Shown: positions 9,055 through 18,227, numbered from the stretch's first letter. The stretch: 64,000 bases of DNA from SIG480 sp045546975 (GCA_045546975.1 JAZQDV010000010.1:310001-374000); one strand, 5' to 3'. Notes: a model not told the origin generated them from the sequence alone. Translations and numbers: made by a program.

Positions 9055-9096
9055 AAACTCACCTCGTAAACTGATCAATTTACGAGGTGAGTTTAT
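9053..9096. repeat. 18-bp perfect inverted repeat at the transcription start
   Basis: The arms 9053-9070 and 9079-9096 are perfectly complementary (core AAACTCACCTCGTAAA) around an 8-base centre, CTGATCAA, itself partly palindromic. The repeat begins on the last two bases of the -10 box and covers +1 to about +35. It could be an operator, a 5'-UTR hairpin or the spoIVA terminator. No U tract follows, which weakens the terminator reading. Confidence 0.75.
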
Positions 9097-9123
9097 AAAT
9101 AATACTAAAACTTGAAGAACGAG

Positions 9124-10438
9124 ATGGAATTGAAAATGGGAACAGATTTCAGATATAATACAGGGGCAACAAAGGTGCCATGGGCAGCTGTGGGCGAGAA
9201 CTACAATGTTCACGATTTGATGGAAATAATTCGTTTTCTTATGCAAGGCGAAGGAAAAGAATACGATGATGCACTTGAGGCTGTATGGCAGCAGGTAAAG
9301 AAGCTTGAGCCTCTTGCGACACCGCCTGGAAAACTTTCTTTGGGAAGCAAAGTTGAAGAAGCTAAGGCTGCTTGTAATGAGTATCTCGGAACAACTACTT
9401 CAACCTTTGTGACAAATGCAACCGCAGGTTTTGAAATTGCATATAAATATGCAAATCTCAAACCGGGGGATGAGGTTATTGTTCCTGCCATCACTTTCGT
9501 TGCAACAATGGCATATCCTCTTGCAATAGGTGCTAAACTGGTTTTTGCCGATGTTGATCCGAAAACCATCAATATGGACCCTGCAGATGTTGCAAGAAAG
9601 ATTACAGACAAAACAAAAATGATAGTACCTGTACATATTGGCGGATATCCTGTTGACATGGATCCGATTATGGAACTTGCAAAAAAAACACGATATCCTT
9701 GTACTTGAAGATGCCGCGCACGCATTCGGCGCAATGTATAAGGGTAGAAAGATTGGTACAATTGGTGACTTTGCTGCATTTTCGATGCACGAGGTCAAGA
9801 ATATCACCTCTTTTGGTGAAGGTGGTATTGCTACAACAAATGTACCGGGATTTGGTCCTGAAATGAAAAGAGCGCGTTTTCTCGGTCTTGATTTTTCATG
9901 TCCCATCAAGGATTGGCTTTACAATATTACACCGATCCAGGGCAAATACGAACCCTTTGTAGCAGGAAACAGTTCCACAACAGAAATTCAGGGACTTGGT
10001 CTTACACTGCAGGTTGCAAGGAATGAAGAGATTATAGAAACAAGAAGGAAAGCTGCTGCATATCTTACAGAAAGATTTTCTGTGTGCGATGCCATTATTC
10101 CGCAGGATATCGGCAATGATGATATCAAGCCATCTTTCCACCTTTATCTTCTTCAGATTGATCCCGCAAAGGCAGGCGGAAATGTTCAGGTTCTCAAAGA
10201 AAAGCTTGAAAAAAGAAGTGTCACACAGATTGCGCACTTTGGTCCTCTTTACAGATTCAAGGTTGTTCAGGATATGGGATACGATTCGGATGAGATTGCA
10301 AAAACATGTCCCAACTGTGAAGATGAATTTTACAACAGGTTTACGCACTTGCCCTTGTACGGTTTGAGTGATGAACAGCTTGAGTATATGGCCGATGCTG
10401 TACTGGAATCAATAGCAGAAATGCAGGCAGGTAAATAA
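9124..10438 (+). pseudogene. DegT/DnrJ/EryC1/StrS-type aminotransferase, frameshifted
   Basis: PLP-dependent sugar aminotransferase family, usually acting on nucleotide-linked keto sugars; the substrate here is unknown. The first frame runs from about 9124 (or ATG 9136) to a stop at 9706-9708. The second frame continues the same protein to 10438. The break is at a run of eight A at 9681-9688: removing one A gives ELAKKHDILVLEDAAHAFGA, the expected joint. Family motifs are PGDEVIVPAITFVATMAYP in the first part and LEDAAHAFG and SMHEVKNITSFGEGG (Schiff-base Lys) in the second. It stands alone between two hairpins. It may be a true pseudogene, a phase-variable gene or a homopolymer sequencing error. 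Confidence 0.85.
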
Positions 10439-10463
10439 GTTTAAGGCTTATATAAGAACAGAA

Positions 10464-10495
10464 AAAACACGGTATCCGAAAGGATACCGTGTTTT
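10464..10495. terminator. Bidirectional terminator between convergent genes
   Basis: A perfect 14-bp stem (10464-10477 with 10482-10495, AAAACACGGTATCC) closed by a GAAA tetraloop. A-rich and T-rich flanks let it end the aminotransferase on the plus strand and the nucleotidyltransferase on the minus strand. Confidence 0.88.
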
Positions 10496-10506
10496 GATTT
10501 TAAGGA

Positions 10507-11226
10507 TTAAAGGTTTTCTTCGCAGAATTTAAGATCTTCGACTGTGTTGACGCCATATATCTCGCAAGTGTCACCGATGGTATAAGACTCAACTTTTTTG
10601 CCGTCTGCAATAAAGAGCTTCGGAACATCTGTAAGGTAATATTCACCCTGTGCGTTGTTGTTGCGAAGCTTTGAAAGGTTTTCGAAAAGTGCCTTTGAGT
10701 TAAATACGTAAACACCGACGTTGAGCTCGTTGATTTTGAGTTGCTCGGGAGTGCAGTCCTTCTGCTCGACGATGTCAACGATTTTGCCGTTTTCACGGAC
10801 GATTCTTCCGTAAGCAAGGGGGGAGTCACTTATAGAAGTGAGGAACGTACAATCCGCACCGCTCTCTTCGTGGGTTTTTACCATTGCTGCATAAGTTTCC
10901 TTCTTGAGCATAGGCATATCCCCGTAAAGGACAAGAACACTTCCGTCATAATCCTTGAAGTATTCCTTTGCAGAAGCAACTGCATGGCCTGTGCCAAGCT
11001 GTTCCTCCTGAACTGCAAACTTATAATCTCCCTTTGTTTTTTCAATAACCATATCGCGCATATAACCGACAACGATGACGGTGTCTTCCTGGGGGATAAA
11101 GTTTATATTATCAAGAACGTAGGAGAGAAGTGCGCGGCCGTTTGCCTCGCGAAGTACCTTCGGCGCATTGAATTTTTCGCTTTGTAAGCGTTTTCCTTTT
11201 CCTGCTGCGAGAACTATAGCTTTCAT
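10507..11226 (-). CDS. GlmU-like sugar-phosphate nucleotidyltransferase, single domain
   Basis: It resembles the N-terminal uridylyltransferase domain of GlmU, which makes UDP-GlcNAc from UTP and GlcNAc-1-P. Visible motifs are LAAGKGKRL (nucleotide binding), PKVL, QEEQLGTGHAV, LYGDMPML (metal-binding Asp) and NVGVYVF. It stops at 239 residues, so the left-handed beta-helix acetyltransferase domain of full GlmU is absent; the acetylation step would have to come from elsewhere, or the substrate differs. The ATG at 11226 follows AAAGGAAG. It lies 20 bp downstream of the flavin reductase gene, probably on one transcript. Confidence 0.85.
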   Translation of the reverse strand: MKAIVLAAGKGKRLQSEKFNAPKVLREANGRALLSYVLDNINFIPQEDTVIVVGYMRDMVIEKTKGDYKFAVQEEQLGTGHAVASAKEYFKDYDGSVLVLYGDMPMLKKETYAAMVKTHEESGADCTFLTSISDSPLAYGRIVRENGKIVDIVEQKDCTPEQLKINELNVGVYVFNSKALFENLSKLRNNNAQGEYYLTDVPKLFIADGKKVESYTIGDTCEIYGVNTVEDLKFCEENL

Positions 11227-11246
11227 TTGTATACTTCCTTTCAAAT

Positions 11247-11753
11247 CTATTTAACGAAAACCTCTTTGATTTCGTAAATATACATTTTGTGATAGTCACC
11301 GTCGGCGTAGTTTTTAAGAACTGACTCATCTGTGAAGCTGAATTTGGTAAGCTCAACATCCGAGAGTTTTGTACAGTTCATAACTATTCGGGACTCAGAA
11401 AAAGCAACACCGCCGTTATCGAGTGAAACGGGAGTGAGTGGGCAGTTTTTCATCTTGTCAAAATCTCTGCCACTGTTTCTTCCACAGAGGGTGAGTGTGT
11501 CTCGGAAATCCTCGGTGAAGAAATTAAGAGAGAGTGTGTCAAGCTTTTCTGTAAACTCGTATGTATAGCGACTAGGGCGGATAAAGAGGAAACAAACATT
11601 TTTGTTCCAGAGATATCCAAGTCCTGCCCAGTTTGCAGTCATCATATTGTATTTGTCACGGCTTCCGGCAGTGATGAGCGTCCAGTCCTTTGCAATGAGG
11701 CTGAATATGTTATCCGAAAGCTCTTCTGGGGTAATTTTCTTAAAACCGTTCAA
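11247..11753 (-). CDS. Flavin reductase / flavoredoxin-like FMN-binding protein
   Basis: 168-residue protein of the flavin reductase-like (split barrel) domain family, binding FMN. Supporting segments are WTLITAGSRDKYNMMTANWAGLGYLWNK and the following IRPSRYTYEF, typical of flavoredoxin-type proteins of anaerobes. Substrate and partner are not evident. The start is a TTG at 11753 placed two bases after GGGAGGTGATC; no ATG is suitably placed. A sigma-A promoter with extended -10 lies upstream. Confidence 0.82.
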   Translation of the reverse strand: MNGFKKITPEELSDNIFSLIAKDWTLITAGSRDKYNMMTANWAGLGYLWNKNVCFLFIRPSRYTYEFTEKLDTLSLNFFTEDFRDTLTLCGRNSGRDFDKMKNCPLTPVSLDNGGVAFSESRIVMNCTKLSDVELTKFSFTDESVLKNYADGDYHKMYIYEIKEVFVK

Positions 11754-11782
11754 AAGATCACCTCCCAAAAGTTTATACTTAT

Positions 11783-11811
11783 AGTATAGCAAAACCGGAT
11801 TATATTTACAA
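11783..11811 (-). promoter_or_regulatory. Sigma-A promoter of the flavin reductase operon
   Basis: On the minus strand TTGTAA (11811-11806), 17 bases, TATACT (11788-11783), with TGC before the -10. It sits 30 bp upstream of the TTG start. Confidence 0.65.
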
Positions 11812-11920
11812 GACAGAAAAAATTAAAGTACAACTTTCCCGTATGCCGAGATGGAAGTTTGCTTTTACTGTGAAGAGTAAAGACGGTTATAATATTTTTG
11901 TATGTATTTGTAAATAGTTC

Positions 11921-11949
11921 TTGAAAAATCGGTGAGTATGAGATATAAT
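11921..11949 (+). promoter_or_regulatory. Sigma-A promoter of the TRAP transporter operon
   Basis: TTGAAA at 11921-11926, 17 bases, TATAAT at 11944-11949. It lies 38 bp before the start of the binding-protein gene, which has a strong AGGAGG site. Confidence 0.75.
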
Positions 11950-11987
11950 ATTTATGTTTATAATTATGCTCTAGGAGGAAATTCATA

Positions 11988-12944
11988 ATGAAAAAGATTT
12001 TAGCAATTGTATTAACCGTGGCAATGGTTTTTGCTATGTCCGCTTGTAGCGGCGCAGGAACTAAAATGACAATGGGTACAGGCGGCACAGCAGGTACATA
12101 CTATGGTTACGGTGGCGTTTTGGGTCAGTACATAACAAACAACGCAGGAATCAAAGTTACTGTTGTTTCTACGGACGGTTCCAAGGCTAATATTCAGGGT
12201 ATTGATGCAGGAAACTATCAGCTCGGAACTGTACAGTCTGATGTTATGGCTTATGCTTGGGACGGTATCCGTTCCTTTGAGTCTGAAGGCAAGATTGACT
12301 CTTTCCGCACAGTTGCAGGACTTTATGCTGAAGCTGTTCAGTTAGTTACAATGGACCCTGCTATTAAGTCAGTTGCAGACCTTAAGGGTAAGTCTGTTTC
12401 TATCGGTGCTCCCGGTTCTGGCGTTTACTTTAACGCTGTTGACGTTTTGACTGCAGCAGGTCTTACAGAGAACGACATCAAAGCACAGTATCAGTCTTTT
12501 GCTGATAGTGCAGACGCTTTGAAAGACGGAAAGATTGATGCAGCATTTATCGTAGCAGGTGCACCGACTCCGGCAATCACAGAATTGTGCACAACAAACA
12601 GTGCATACCTTGTTCCGATTGACGGCGATATCGCAGCAAAGCTTATGGAAGCAAATCCGTTCTATACAGAACACACTATTCCTGCAGGCACATATACAGG
12701 CCAGGAAGCAGATGTAAAGACAGTTACAGTCAAAGCAACCTTGATTGTTAACGCAGACGCTTCTGAAGACGATGTTTATGCATTGACAAAGGCTATCTTC
12801 GATAACATTGATGCTATCACTACAGAGAATGCAAAAGGCGCAGAGCTTTCTTTGGAAAACGCAACAAGCGGTATGATTGTTCCGTTCCATGCAGGTGCAG
12901 CAAAGTACTTTGCTGAGAATAACGTTGAGGTTCCTGTAGAATAA
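11988..12944 (+). CDS. TRAP transporter solute-binding lipoprotein, TAXI family
   Basis: Extracytoplasmic binding protein of a tripartite ATP-independent periplasmic transporter. Residues 1-20 are a lipoprotein signal with lipobox MSAC and acylated Cys20. The mature part starts with the TAXI hallmark MGTGGTAGTYYGYG and continues with the usual GIDAGNYQLGTVQSDVM and GAPGSGVYFNA segments. TAXI systems often take up dicarboxylates or glutamate, but the ligand cannot be read from the sequence. It is followed by its fused permease after 76 bp holding a strong hairpin, and has its own sigma-A promoter. Confidence 0.93.
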   Translation: MKKILAIVLTVAMVFAMSACSGAGTKMTMGTGGTAGTYYGYGGVLGQYITNNAGIKVTVVSTDGSKANIQGIDAGNYQLGTVQSDVMAYAWDGIRSFESEGKIDSFRTVAGLYAEAVQLVTMDPAIKSVADLKGKSVSIGAPGSGVYFNAVDVLTAAGLTENDIKAQYQSFADSADALKDGKIDAAFIVAGAPTPAITELCTTNSAYLVPIDGDIAAKLMEANPFYTEHTIPAGTYTGQEADVKTVTVKATLIVNADASEDDVYALTKAIFDNIDAITTENAKGAELSLENATSGMIVPFHAGAAKYFAENNVEVPVE

Positions 12945-12958
12945 TTCTTTGCTTAGTA

Positions 12959-12993
12959 TCAAATGCGGCGAAAGTGCCTTTCGCCGCATTTGA
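12959..12993 (+). terminator. Intercistronic hairpin between TRAP binding protein and permease
   Basis: A perfect 16-bp stem (12959-12974 with 12978-12993, core AATGCGGCGAAAG) with a 3-base loop and only a weak T-rich tail (TTTATTG). It most likely stabilises the upstream mRNA or partly terminates, giving more binding protein than permease. Confidence 0.65.
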
Positions 12994-13020
12994 TTTATTG
13001 TATTCCAAGGAGGAAAGTGC

Positions 13021-14961
13021 ATGTTTTTTCGTAAAAAGAATAAACAGAATGCTCAAGTGCCTATGGATTTAGATGCGGTTATGCAAAAATTTGACCGTGA
13101 ATCCAACGTTCGTGTATGGGAAGGCTGGCAAAAAATAGTCGTAACCTGCATTCTGGCGGTTTTTTCTTTGTTTTGTATTTATGTAACACTGTTTGCAACC
13201 TGGCTTGAAGAGCTCAGACTCACAACCTTTGTGGCATTCATTCTTTGTCTTGCCTATATTGTTTATCCTGCTAAAAAAGGAAAACAAAAGGTTAATTTTA
13301 TGCCTTGGTATGACGTGTTATTAATGATTTGTGGCACAGGTGCTTTCTTGTATTTTGCTGCAAATGCCGAAACGATTATCCAGCAGGGAAGTCGTTTTGA
13401 GTGGTACCAGATAGTTATTGGTATTTTAGGCATTATCTCTACTGCGGAGGCTTGTCGTCGAAGTGTGGGTATTCCTATTGTAATCGTGGCGGGATGCTTT
13501 ATTCTGTACGCGCTTATCTGGGGACTTTCTAACCCGACTTTGTGGGGAAAGCTTAATTATATTGTTCACTATCTGTTTTACGGTAAAGAAGGGATTTTAT
13601 CTACTCCTGTAAATGTATGTTCCAAGTTTATAGTAGTCTTTATCATATTTGGTGCTTTCCTTGAACGTACAGGTATTGCGGATTTCTTTATCAATATCTC
13701 AAATTCAGTTGTTGGCGGATTTTCGGGTGGACCTGCAAAAGTTGCGGTAGTAGCCAGTGCTTTTGAAGGAATGGTTTCCGGCTCTTCTGTTGCAAACACA
13801 GTCGGTTCCGGTTCCGTAACTATTCCGTTGATGAAAAAGACAGGTTATAAACCCGAATTTGCAGCAGCTGCAGAAGCGGCTGCATCTACCGGCGGACAGA
13901 TTATGCCCCCGATTATGGGTGCTGCGGCATTTTTGATGGCAGATTACATAGGTGTTCCTTACAGCAATATAGCTCTTCGTGCTATTTTGCCCGCTGTCCT
14001 TTATTTTGCAGGCGTATTCATTACAGTTCACTTAGAAGCTAAAAAAAGAGGTCTTCGCGGTCTTACACGAGAGGAATTGCCGAAGTTTTTGCCTCTCCTC
14101 AAGAAGATATATTTATTGATCCCGCTGGTTTTGTTGATTTATCTTGTAAGCATCACTCAGCGTTCTATTCAGTATGCAGCAGCTATAGCTATCATAGCAG
14201 CTATCGTGGTTAGCTTCTTCAATAAAGGAAACAGGATGACACCCAAGCGGATTTGGGAAGCATTGGCGGCGGGCGGACAGGGAATGATTGCTGTTGCAGC
14301 AGCTTGCGCTGTTGCGGGCATTATTGCAGGAACAATCACCATGACAGGTCTTGCTAATATGATGATTAACGGCATTGTTACTTTGGCCGGAAATCAGATA
14401 ATTATAGCGCTGTTTTTGACGATGCTTTGCTGCATCATTTTAGGTATGGGTGTTCCTACTACGGCTAACTACTGCATTATGGCGGCAACATGCGCTCCTA
14501 TCCTTGTTCGTATGGGAGTTCCTGCCATAGCCGCGCACTTCTTTGTTTTTTACTTTGGAATTGTAGCGGATTTGACTCCGCCTGTTGCACTTGCGGCATA
14601 TGCAGGTGCTGCAATCGCTCAGGCCAACCCGATGAAGACTGCAATAACGGCAACAAAACTTGCAATCGGCGCGTTTATAGTTCCGTATGTCTTTGCACTG
14701 AATCCGGCATTGCTTTTCATAGACACAACCGCTTTGGATGTGGTGACAATTACTATTACATCACTTGTGGGAATTTATGCTGTTTCCGCTTCTTTGGAAG
14801 GGTATTTCCTGCACGATATGGCTTGGTATGAAAGAGTTGCCTGCTTAATAGGCGGTTTACTCCTGATATACCCGGGCTGGGTGACAGATGGAATTGGCAT
14901 ATCTTTGGTAGCGATTGTTCTCGTGCTTCAGTTATTGACTAAGAAAAAAGCAATTCAATAA
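13021..14961 (+). CDS. TRAP transporter permease, fused small and large membrane subunits
   Basis: A 646-residue polytopic membrane protein, the DctQM-type fusion typical of TAXI systems. An N-terminal block of membrane segments (from about residue 38) equals the small subunit and the remainder the DctM-like large subunit. The segments FEGMVSGSSVANTVGSGSVTIPLMK and STGGQIMPPIMGAAAFLMA are characteristic of the fused family. It would drive solute import with an ion gradient. An AAGGAGG site is 8 bases before the ATG. It is the partner of the binding protein upstream and ends at a strong terminator. Confidence 0.93.
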   Translation: MFFRKKNKQNAQVPMDLDAVMQKFDRESNVRVWEGWQKIVVTCILAVFSLFCIYVTLFATWLEELRLTTFVAFILCLAYIVYPAKKGKQKVNFMPWYDVLLMICGTGAFLYFAANAETIIQQGSRFEWYQIVIGILGIISTAEACRRSVGIPIVIVAGCFILYALIWGLSNPTLWGKLNYIVHYLFYGKEGILSTPVNVCSKFIVVFIIFGAFLERTGIADFFINISNSVVGGFSGGPAKVAVVASAFEGMVSGSSVANTVGSGSVTIPLMKKTGYKPEFAAAAEAAASTGGQIMPPIMGAAAFLMADYIGVPYSNIALRAILPAVLYFAGVFITVHLEAKKRGLRGLTREELPKFLPLLKKIYLLIPLVLLIYLVSITQRSIQYAAAIAIIAAIVVSFFNKGNRMTPKRIWEALAAGGQGMIAVAAACAVAGIIAGTITMTGLANMMINGIVTLAGNQIIIALFLTMLCCIILGMGVPTTANYCIMAATCAPILVRMGVPAIAAHFFVFYFGIVADLTPPVALAAYAGAAIAQANPMKTAITATKLAIGAFIVPYVFALNPALLFIDTTALDVVTITITSLVGIYAVSASLEGYFLHDMAWYERVACLIGGLLLIYPGWVTDGIGISLVAIVLVLQLLTKKKAIQ

Positions 14962-15007
14962 AAAATTAAAATGACAATGTCGTTGGGCATTGTCATTTTA
15001 ATTTTTT
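14962..15007 (+). terminator. Terminator of the TRAP transporter operon
   Basis: A perfect 18-bp stem (14962-14979 with 14988-15005, core AAAATGACAATG), 8-base loop, ending in a T-rich arm. The A/T-rich arms make it potentially bidirectional. Confidence 0.88.
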
Positions 15008-15079
15008 GAGCCGTATCATCGATGATTTTCATCTGACAGTATGGGTTAAGAAAAAAGTTCTCGGTTTTGTCGGCTTCAC

Positions 15080-15108
15080 TTGACAAAATCGACATTTTAG
15101 TGTATTAT
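15080..15108 (+). promoter_or_regulatory. Sigma-A promoter of valS
   Basis: TTGACA at 15080-15085, 17 bases, TATTAT at 15103-15108. The -35 is consensus. Transcription should start near 15115, at the 5' end of the T-box leader. Confidence 0.8.
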
Positions 15109-15114
15109 ATCTTG

Positions 15115-15360
15115 GAAAAGCAATGATGGAGATAAAGTCGCTTTATAATGCTTTTAAGAGAGCCGTTGGTGGTGTGAATACGGCAGGCGGGAAGCGGAAA
15201 GGTCACTCCGGAGCTGCAGGGCTGAAAGGTAATCGAGTAGGTGTTGTCGGTGAGCTACACCGTTATGTGTGCTAAGAGGGTGCTTTGGCATCAAAATTGG
15301 GTGGTACCGCGAAGTTGTAAACTTTCGCCCCATGTCTTTCAGGCATGGGGATTTTTTATT
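15115..15360 (+). promoter_or_regulatory. T-box riboswitch leader of valS
   Basis: Leader RNA that senses uncharged tRNA-Val and controls termination before valS. Stem I apical elements AGAGAGCCG and GGTGTGAA are at about 15159-15180. The likely specifier codon is GTC (15202-15204) before ACTCCGGAG; I place this by analogy and it could be off. The conserved T-box sequence GGGTGGTACCGCG is at 15299-15311, where TGGT pairs with the tRNA acceptor end. The intrinsic terminator follows: stem 15328-15337 with 15341-15350 (CCCCATG core) and a T6 tract. Confidence 0.92.
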
Positions 15361-15378
15361 TTTAGGAGGGCTTAATAA

Positions 15379-18024
15379 ATGGCAAAGGAACTCGAAAAAA
15401 TTTATAATCCGCGTGATGTAGAAGCTCGTTTGTATAAGGAGTGGGAAGAAAAGGGATACTTCCATGCAGAGATAGACGAGAAGAAAAAAGCGTTTTCAAT
15501 CGTTATGCCACCGCCAAACGTTACAGGGCAGCTCCACCTCGGACACGCACTCGACTGTACGCTCCAGGACGTTCTTACAAGGACGAAGCGTATGCAGGGC
15601 TATTCTGCACTTTGGCTTCCAGGAACGGACCATGCAGGCATTGCGACTCAGATTAAGGTTGAGGCAGCACTTCGCGAGGAAGAGGGACTTACACGTCACG
15701 ACCTCGGCCGTGATAAGTTCCTTGAGAGAGTTTGGGACTGGAAAAACAAGTTCGGCAACAGAATCGTTGAACAGCAGAAGAAGATGGGCGCTTCCTGTGA
15801 CTGGGAACGTTCACGCTTCACTATGGACGATATCTGCGCGAAGGCAGTTCGCGAGGTTTTTGTCCGTCTTTATGAAAAGGGACTTATCTACCAGGGCAAC
15901 AGAATAATTAACTGGTGCCCGAACTGTACAACTGCGCTTTCTGATGCAGAGGTTGAGTACAGTGAGATGGATGGCAAGTTCTGGCACATCAAGTATCCCG
16001 TAAAGGACTCTGATGAATATGTAGTAATCGCTACAACACGTCCGGAAACAATGATGGGCGATACGGCTGTTGCAGTTCATCCTGATGATGAGAGATATAC
16101 ACATCTCGTTGGCAAAACACTTATTCTTCCGATTATGAATCGTGAAATTCCGGTTATTGCAGATGAGTACGTTGAGCGTGAATTCGGTACAGGTTGCGTT
16201 AAGATTACACCTTGCCACGATCCGAACGACTTTGAGGTCGGAAAACGTCATAACCTTGAAGAAATCCTTGTTATTGATGAACACGGTTGCATAAATGAAA
16301 ACGGCGGCAAGTATGTCGGTCTTGATAGATACGAGGCAAGAAAGCAACTTGTTGCAGACCTTGAAAAGGAAGGCTATCTCCTTGAAATCCGCGACCATAA
16401 GCATAACGTTGGTCAGTGCTACCGTTGTAATACGGTTGTTGAGCCGCTTACCTCAAAACAGTGGTTTGTCAAGATGGGACCGCTTGCAGAAGAGGCACTC
16501 CGTGTTGTAAACGACGGTACAGTTAAGTTTGTACCTGACCGTTTCTCAAAGATTTACACAAACTGGATGGAAAACGTCCACGATTGGTGTATCTCACGTC
16601 AGCTCTGGTGGGGACACAGAATCCCTGCGTTCTACTGCGAGGAGTGCGGGCACGTAAACGTCTCCCGTAAAGATCCGACGAAGTGTGAGAAGTGTGGTTC
16701 TACACATCTTCGTCAGGAAGAGGATGTTCTTGATACATGGTTCTCTTCAGCACTCTGGCCGTTCTCGACTCTCGGCTGGCCGGAAAAGACACCTGAACTT
16801 GATTATTTCTATCCGACATCCGTTATGGTAACGGGATACGATATCATTTTCTTCTGGGTTGCAAGAATGATATTCTCAGGTATGGAGCACTTAAAGCTTG
16901 AGCCGTTCAAGACAGTATTCATCCACGGTATAGTCCGTGATGCTCTTGGAAGAAAGATGTCAAAGTCCTTAAATAACGGTGTTGACCCGCTTGAGGTTAT
17001 TGAGGAATACGGCGCAGACGCATTGCGCTTTACGCTCATCACAGGTAACTCACCGGGAAATGATACACGATTTATTCCTGAGCGTGTTGAGGCAAACCGC
17101 AACTTTGCAAATAAAATCTGGAACGCATCAAGATTTGTCATGATGAATCTTGATATAGACAAGTGCGAACTTCCGGAGCTTTCAGAGCTTGCACTTGAAG
17201 ATAAGTGGATTATATCAAAGTACAACACTCTCGTATCTGAGATTACCGATAATATTGATAAATATGAGCTTGGTATTGCGGCACAGAAGCTTCAGGAATT
17301 CATCCGAGACAATTATTGCGACTGGTACATTGAGCTTGTAAAACCGCGTTTATCTGCTGATGCGGAGGAGGGGAGTCGCAAGTGTGCCCAGAAGGTGCTT
17401 TGCTATGTTCTTTCAAATACACTTAAGCTCTTGCATCCGTTTATGCCGTTTATCACAGAAGAAATCTGGCAGACGCTTCCGCACGACGGCGAGTCAATAA
17501 TGATTTCAAAGTGGCCTGAATACTCAGATGAACTCAACTTCAAGGTTGAAGAAGAAAATATGGAAATCCTCATGCAGGCTATTCGCGGCATAAGAAACCG
17601 TAGAGCTGAGATGAATGTTCCTCCTTCGAGAAAGGCACAGCTTATCGTTATTCCTGATAGTGATAAGGCAAAGAAAGTTTTTGAAGCGGGACGTCCGTTC
17701 TTTATTAAGCTTGCATCAGCATCCGAGGTTATTATGGAGCAGTCGGTTGAAGATACATCAAAGATGGTTTCTGTTGTGTCAGATTCTGCAAAGCTCTTTA
17801 TTCCGATGAATGAGCTTATCGATACTGAGGCCGAAATCAAACGCCTTATGAAGGAACGGGAGAAGTGCGAAAAGGACTTCAATATGATAAGTGGAAAGCT
17901 TAATAACGCAGGCTTTGTTGCAAAAGCACCTGCAAATGTTGTTGAGGCAGAACGCGAAAAACTTGCAAAGGTAACGGCCCTTCTTGCAAATATTGACGAG
18001 AGCATTGCAAAGCTCAAGGGTTAA
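15379..18024 (+). CDS. valS: Valine--tRNA ligase
   Basis: Class I aminoacyl-tRNA synthetase charging tRNA-Val, with editing of mischarged threonine. At 881 residues it is full length. Motifs are the HIGH-type LHLGHAL after PPPNVTGQ, the editing-domain stretch TTRPETMMGDTAVAVHP, the catalytic WCISRQLWWGHRIP and KMSKSLNNG. The C-terminus ends in the ValRS coiled coil (about the last 65 residues, rich in Glu/Lys heptads). The ATG at 15379 follows TAGGAGGG. Expression is controlled by the T-box leader directly upstream, and a terminator follows. Confidence 0.98.
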   Translation: MAKELEKIYNPRDVEARLYKEWEEKGYFHAEIDEKKKAFSIVMPPPNVTGQLHLGHALDCTLQDVLTRTKRMQGYSALWLPGTDHAGIATQIKVEAALREEEGLTRHDLGRDKFLERVWDWKNKFGNRIVEQQKKMGASCDWERSRFTMDDICAKAVREVFVRLYEKGLIYQGNRIINWCPNCTTALSDAEVEYSEMDGKFWHIKYPVKDSDEYVVIATTRPETMMGDTAVAVHPDDERYTHLVGKTLILPIMNREIPVIADEYVEREFGTGCVKITPCHDPNDFEVGKRHNLEEILVIDEHGCINENGGKYVGLDRYEARKQLVADLEKEGYLLEIRDHKHNVGQCYRCNTVVEPLTSKQWFVKMGPLAEEALRVVNDGTVKFVPDRFSKIYTNWMENVHDWCISRQLWWGHRIPAFYCEECGHVNVSRKDPTKCEKCGSTHLRQEEDVLDTWFSSALWPFSTLGWPEKTPELDYFYPTSVMVTGYDIIFFWVARMIFSGMEHLKLEPFKTVFIHGIVRDALGRKMSKSLNNGVDPLEVIEEYGADALRFTLITGNSPGNDTRFIPERVEANRNFANKIWNASRFVMMNLDIDKCELPELSELALEDKWIISKYNTLVSEITDNIDKYELGIAAQKLQEFIRDNYCDWYIELVKPRLSADAEEGSRKCAQKVLCYVLSNTLKLLHPFMPFITEEIWQTLPHDGESIMISKWPEYSDELNFKVEEENMEILMQAIRGIRNRRAEMNVPPSRKAQLIVIPDSDKAKKVFEAGRPFFIKLASASEVIMEQSVEDTSKMVSVVSDSAKLFIPMNELIDTEAEIKRLMKEREKCEKDFNMISGKLNNAGFVAKAPANVVEAEREKLAKVTALLANIDESIAKLKG

Positions 18025-18034
18025 TACAAAATAC

Positions 18035-18070
18035 AAACAGACACATCAAAATCTGATGTGTCTGTTTTTT
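18035..18070 (+). terminator. Terminator of valS
   Basis: A perfect 14-bp stem (18035-18048 with 18054-18067, core CAGACACATCA), 5-base loop, closing in a run of six T. Confidence 0.92.
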
Positions 18071-18134
18071 GTGTAAAACATCAAAAGAGAGGAATAAAAT
18101 TTCAAAAAAAAATACACCTTGCACAAAGTTTCTC

Positions 18135-18163
18135 TTGTGTTTTCATTGTGTCTGTTGTATAAT
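18135..18163 (+). promoter_or_regulatory. Probable sigma-A promoter of the EF-G paralogue
   Basis: TTGTGT at 18135-18140, 17 bases, consensus TATAAT at 18158-18163. The -35 matches only half of the consensus. The remaining leader to 18227 is AT-rich with no clear structure seen. Confidence 0.55.
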
Positions 18164-18227
18164 TTAGATAAGTTAACATTTGCTTAATATTTGCAAGGTT
18201 GACATCCGAAAAAAGGAGAGAAATAAA

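Noticed and set aside
9053..9096. Palindrome read purely as the spoIVA terminator
   Set aside because: The stem is good but has no U tract, and a near-consensus promoter runs into it; I kept it as an unassigned inverted repeat instead.
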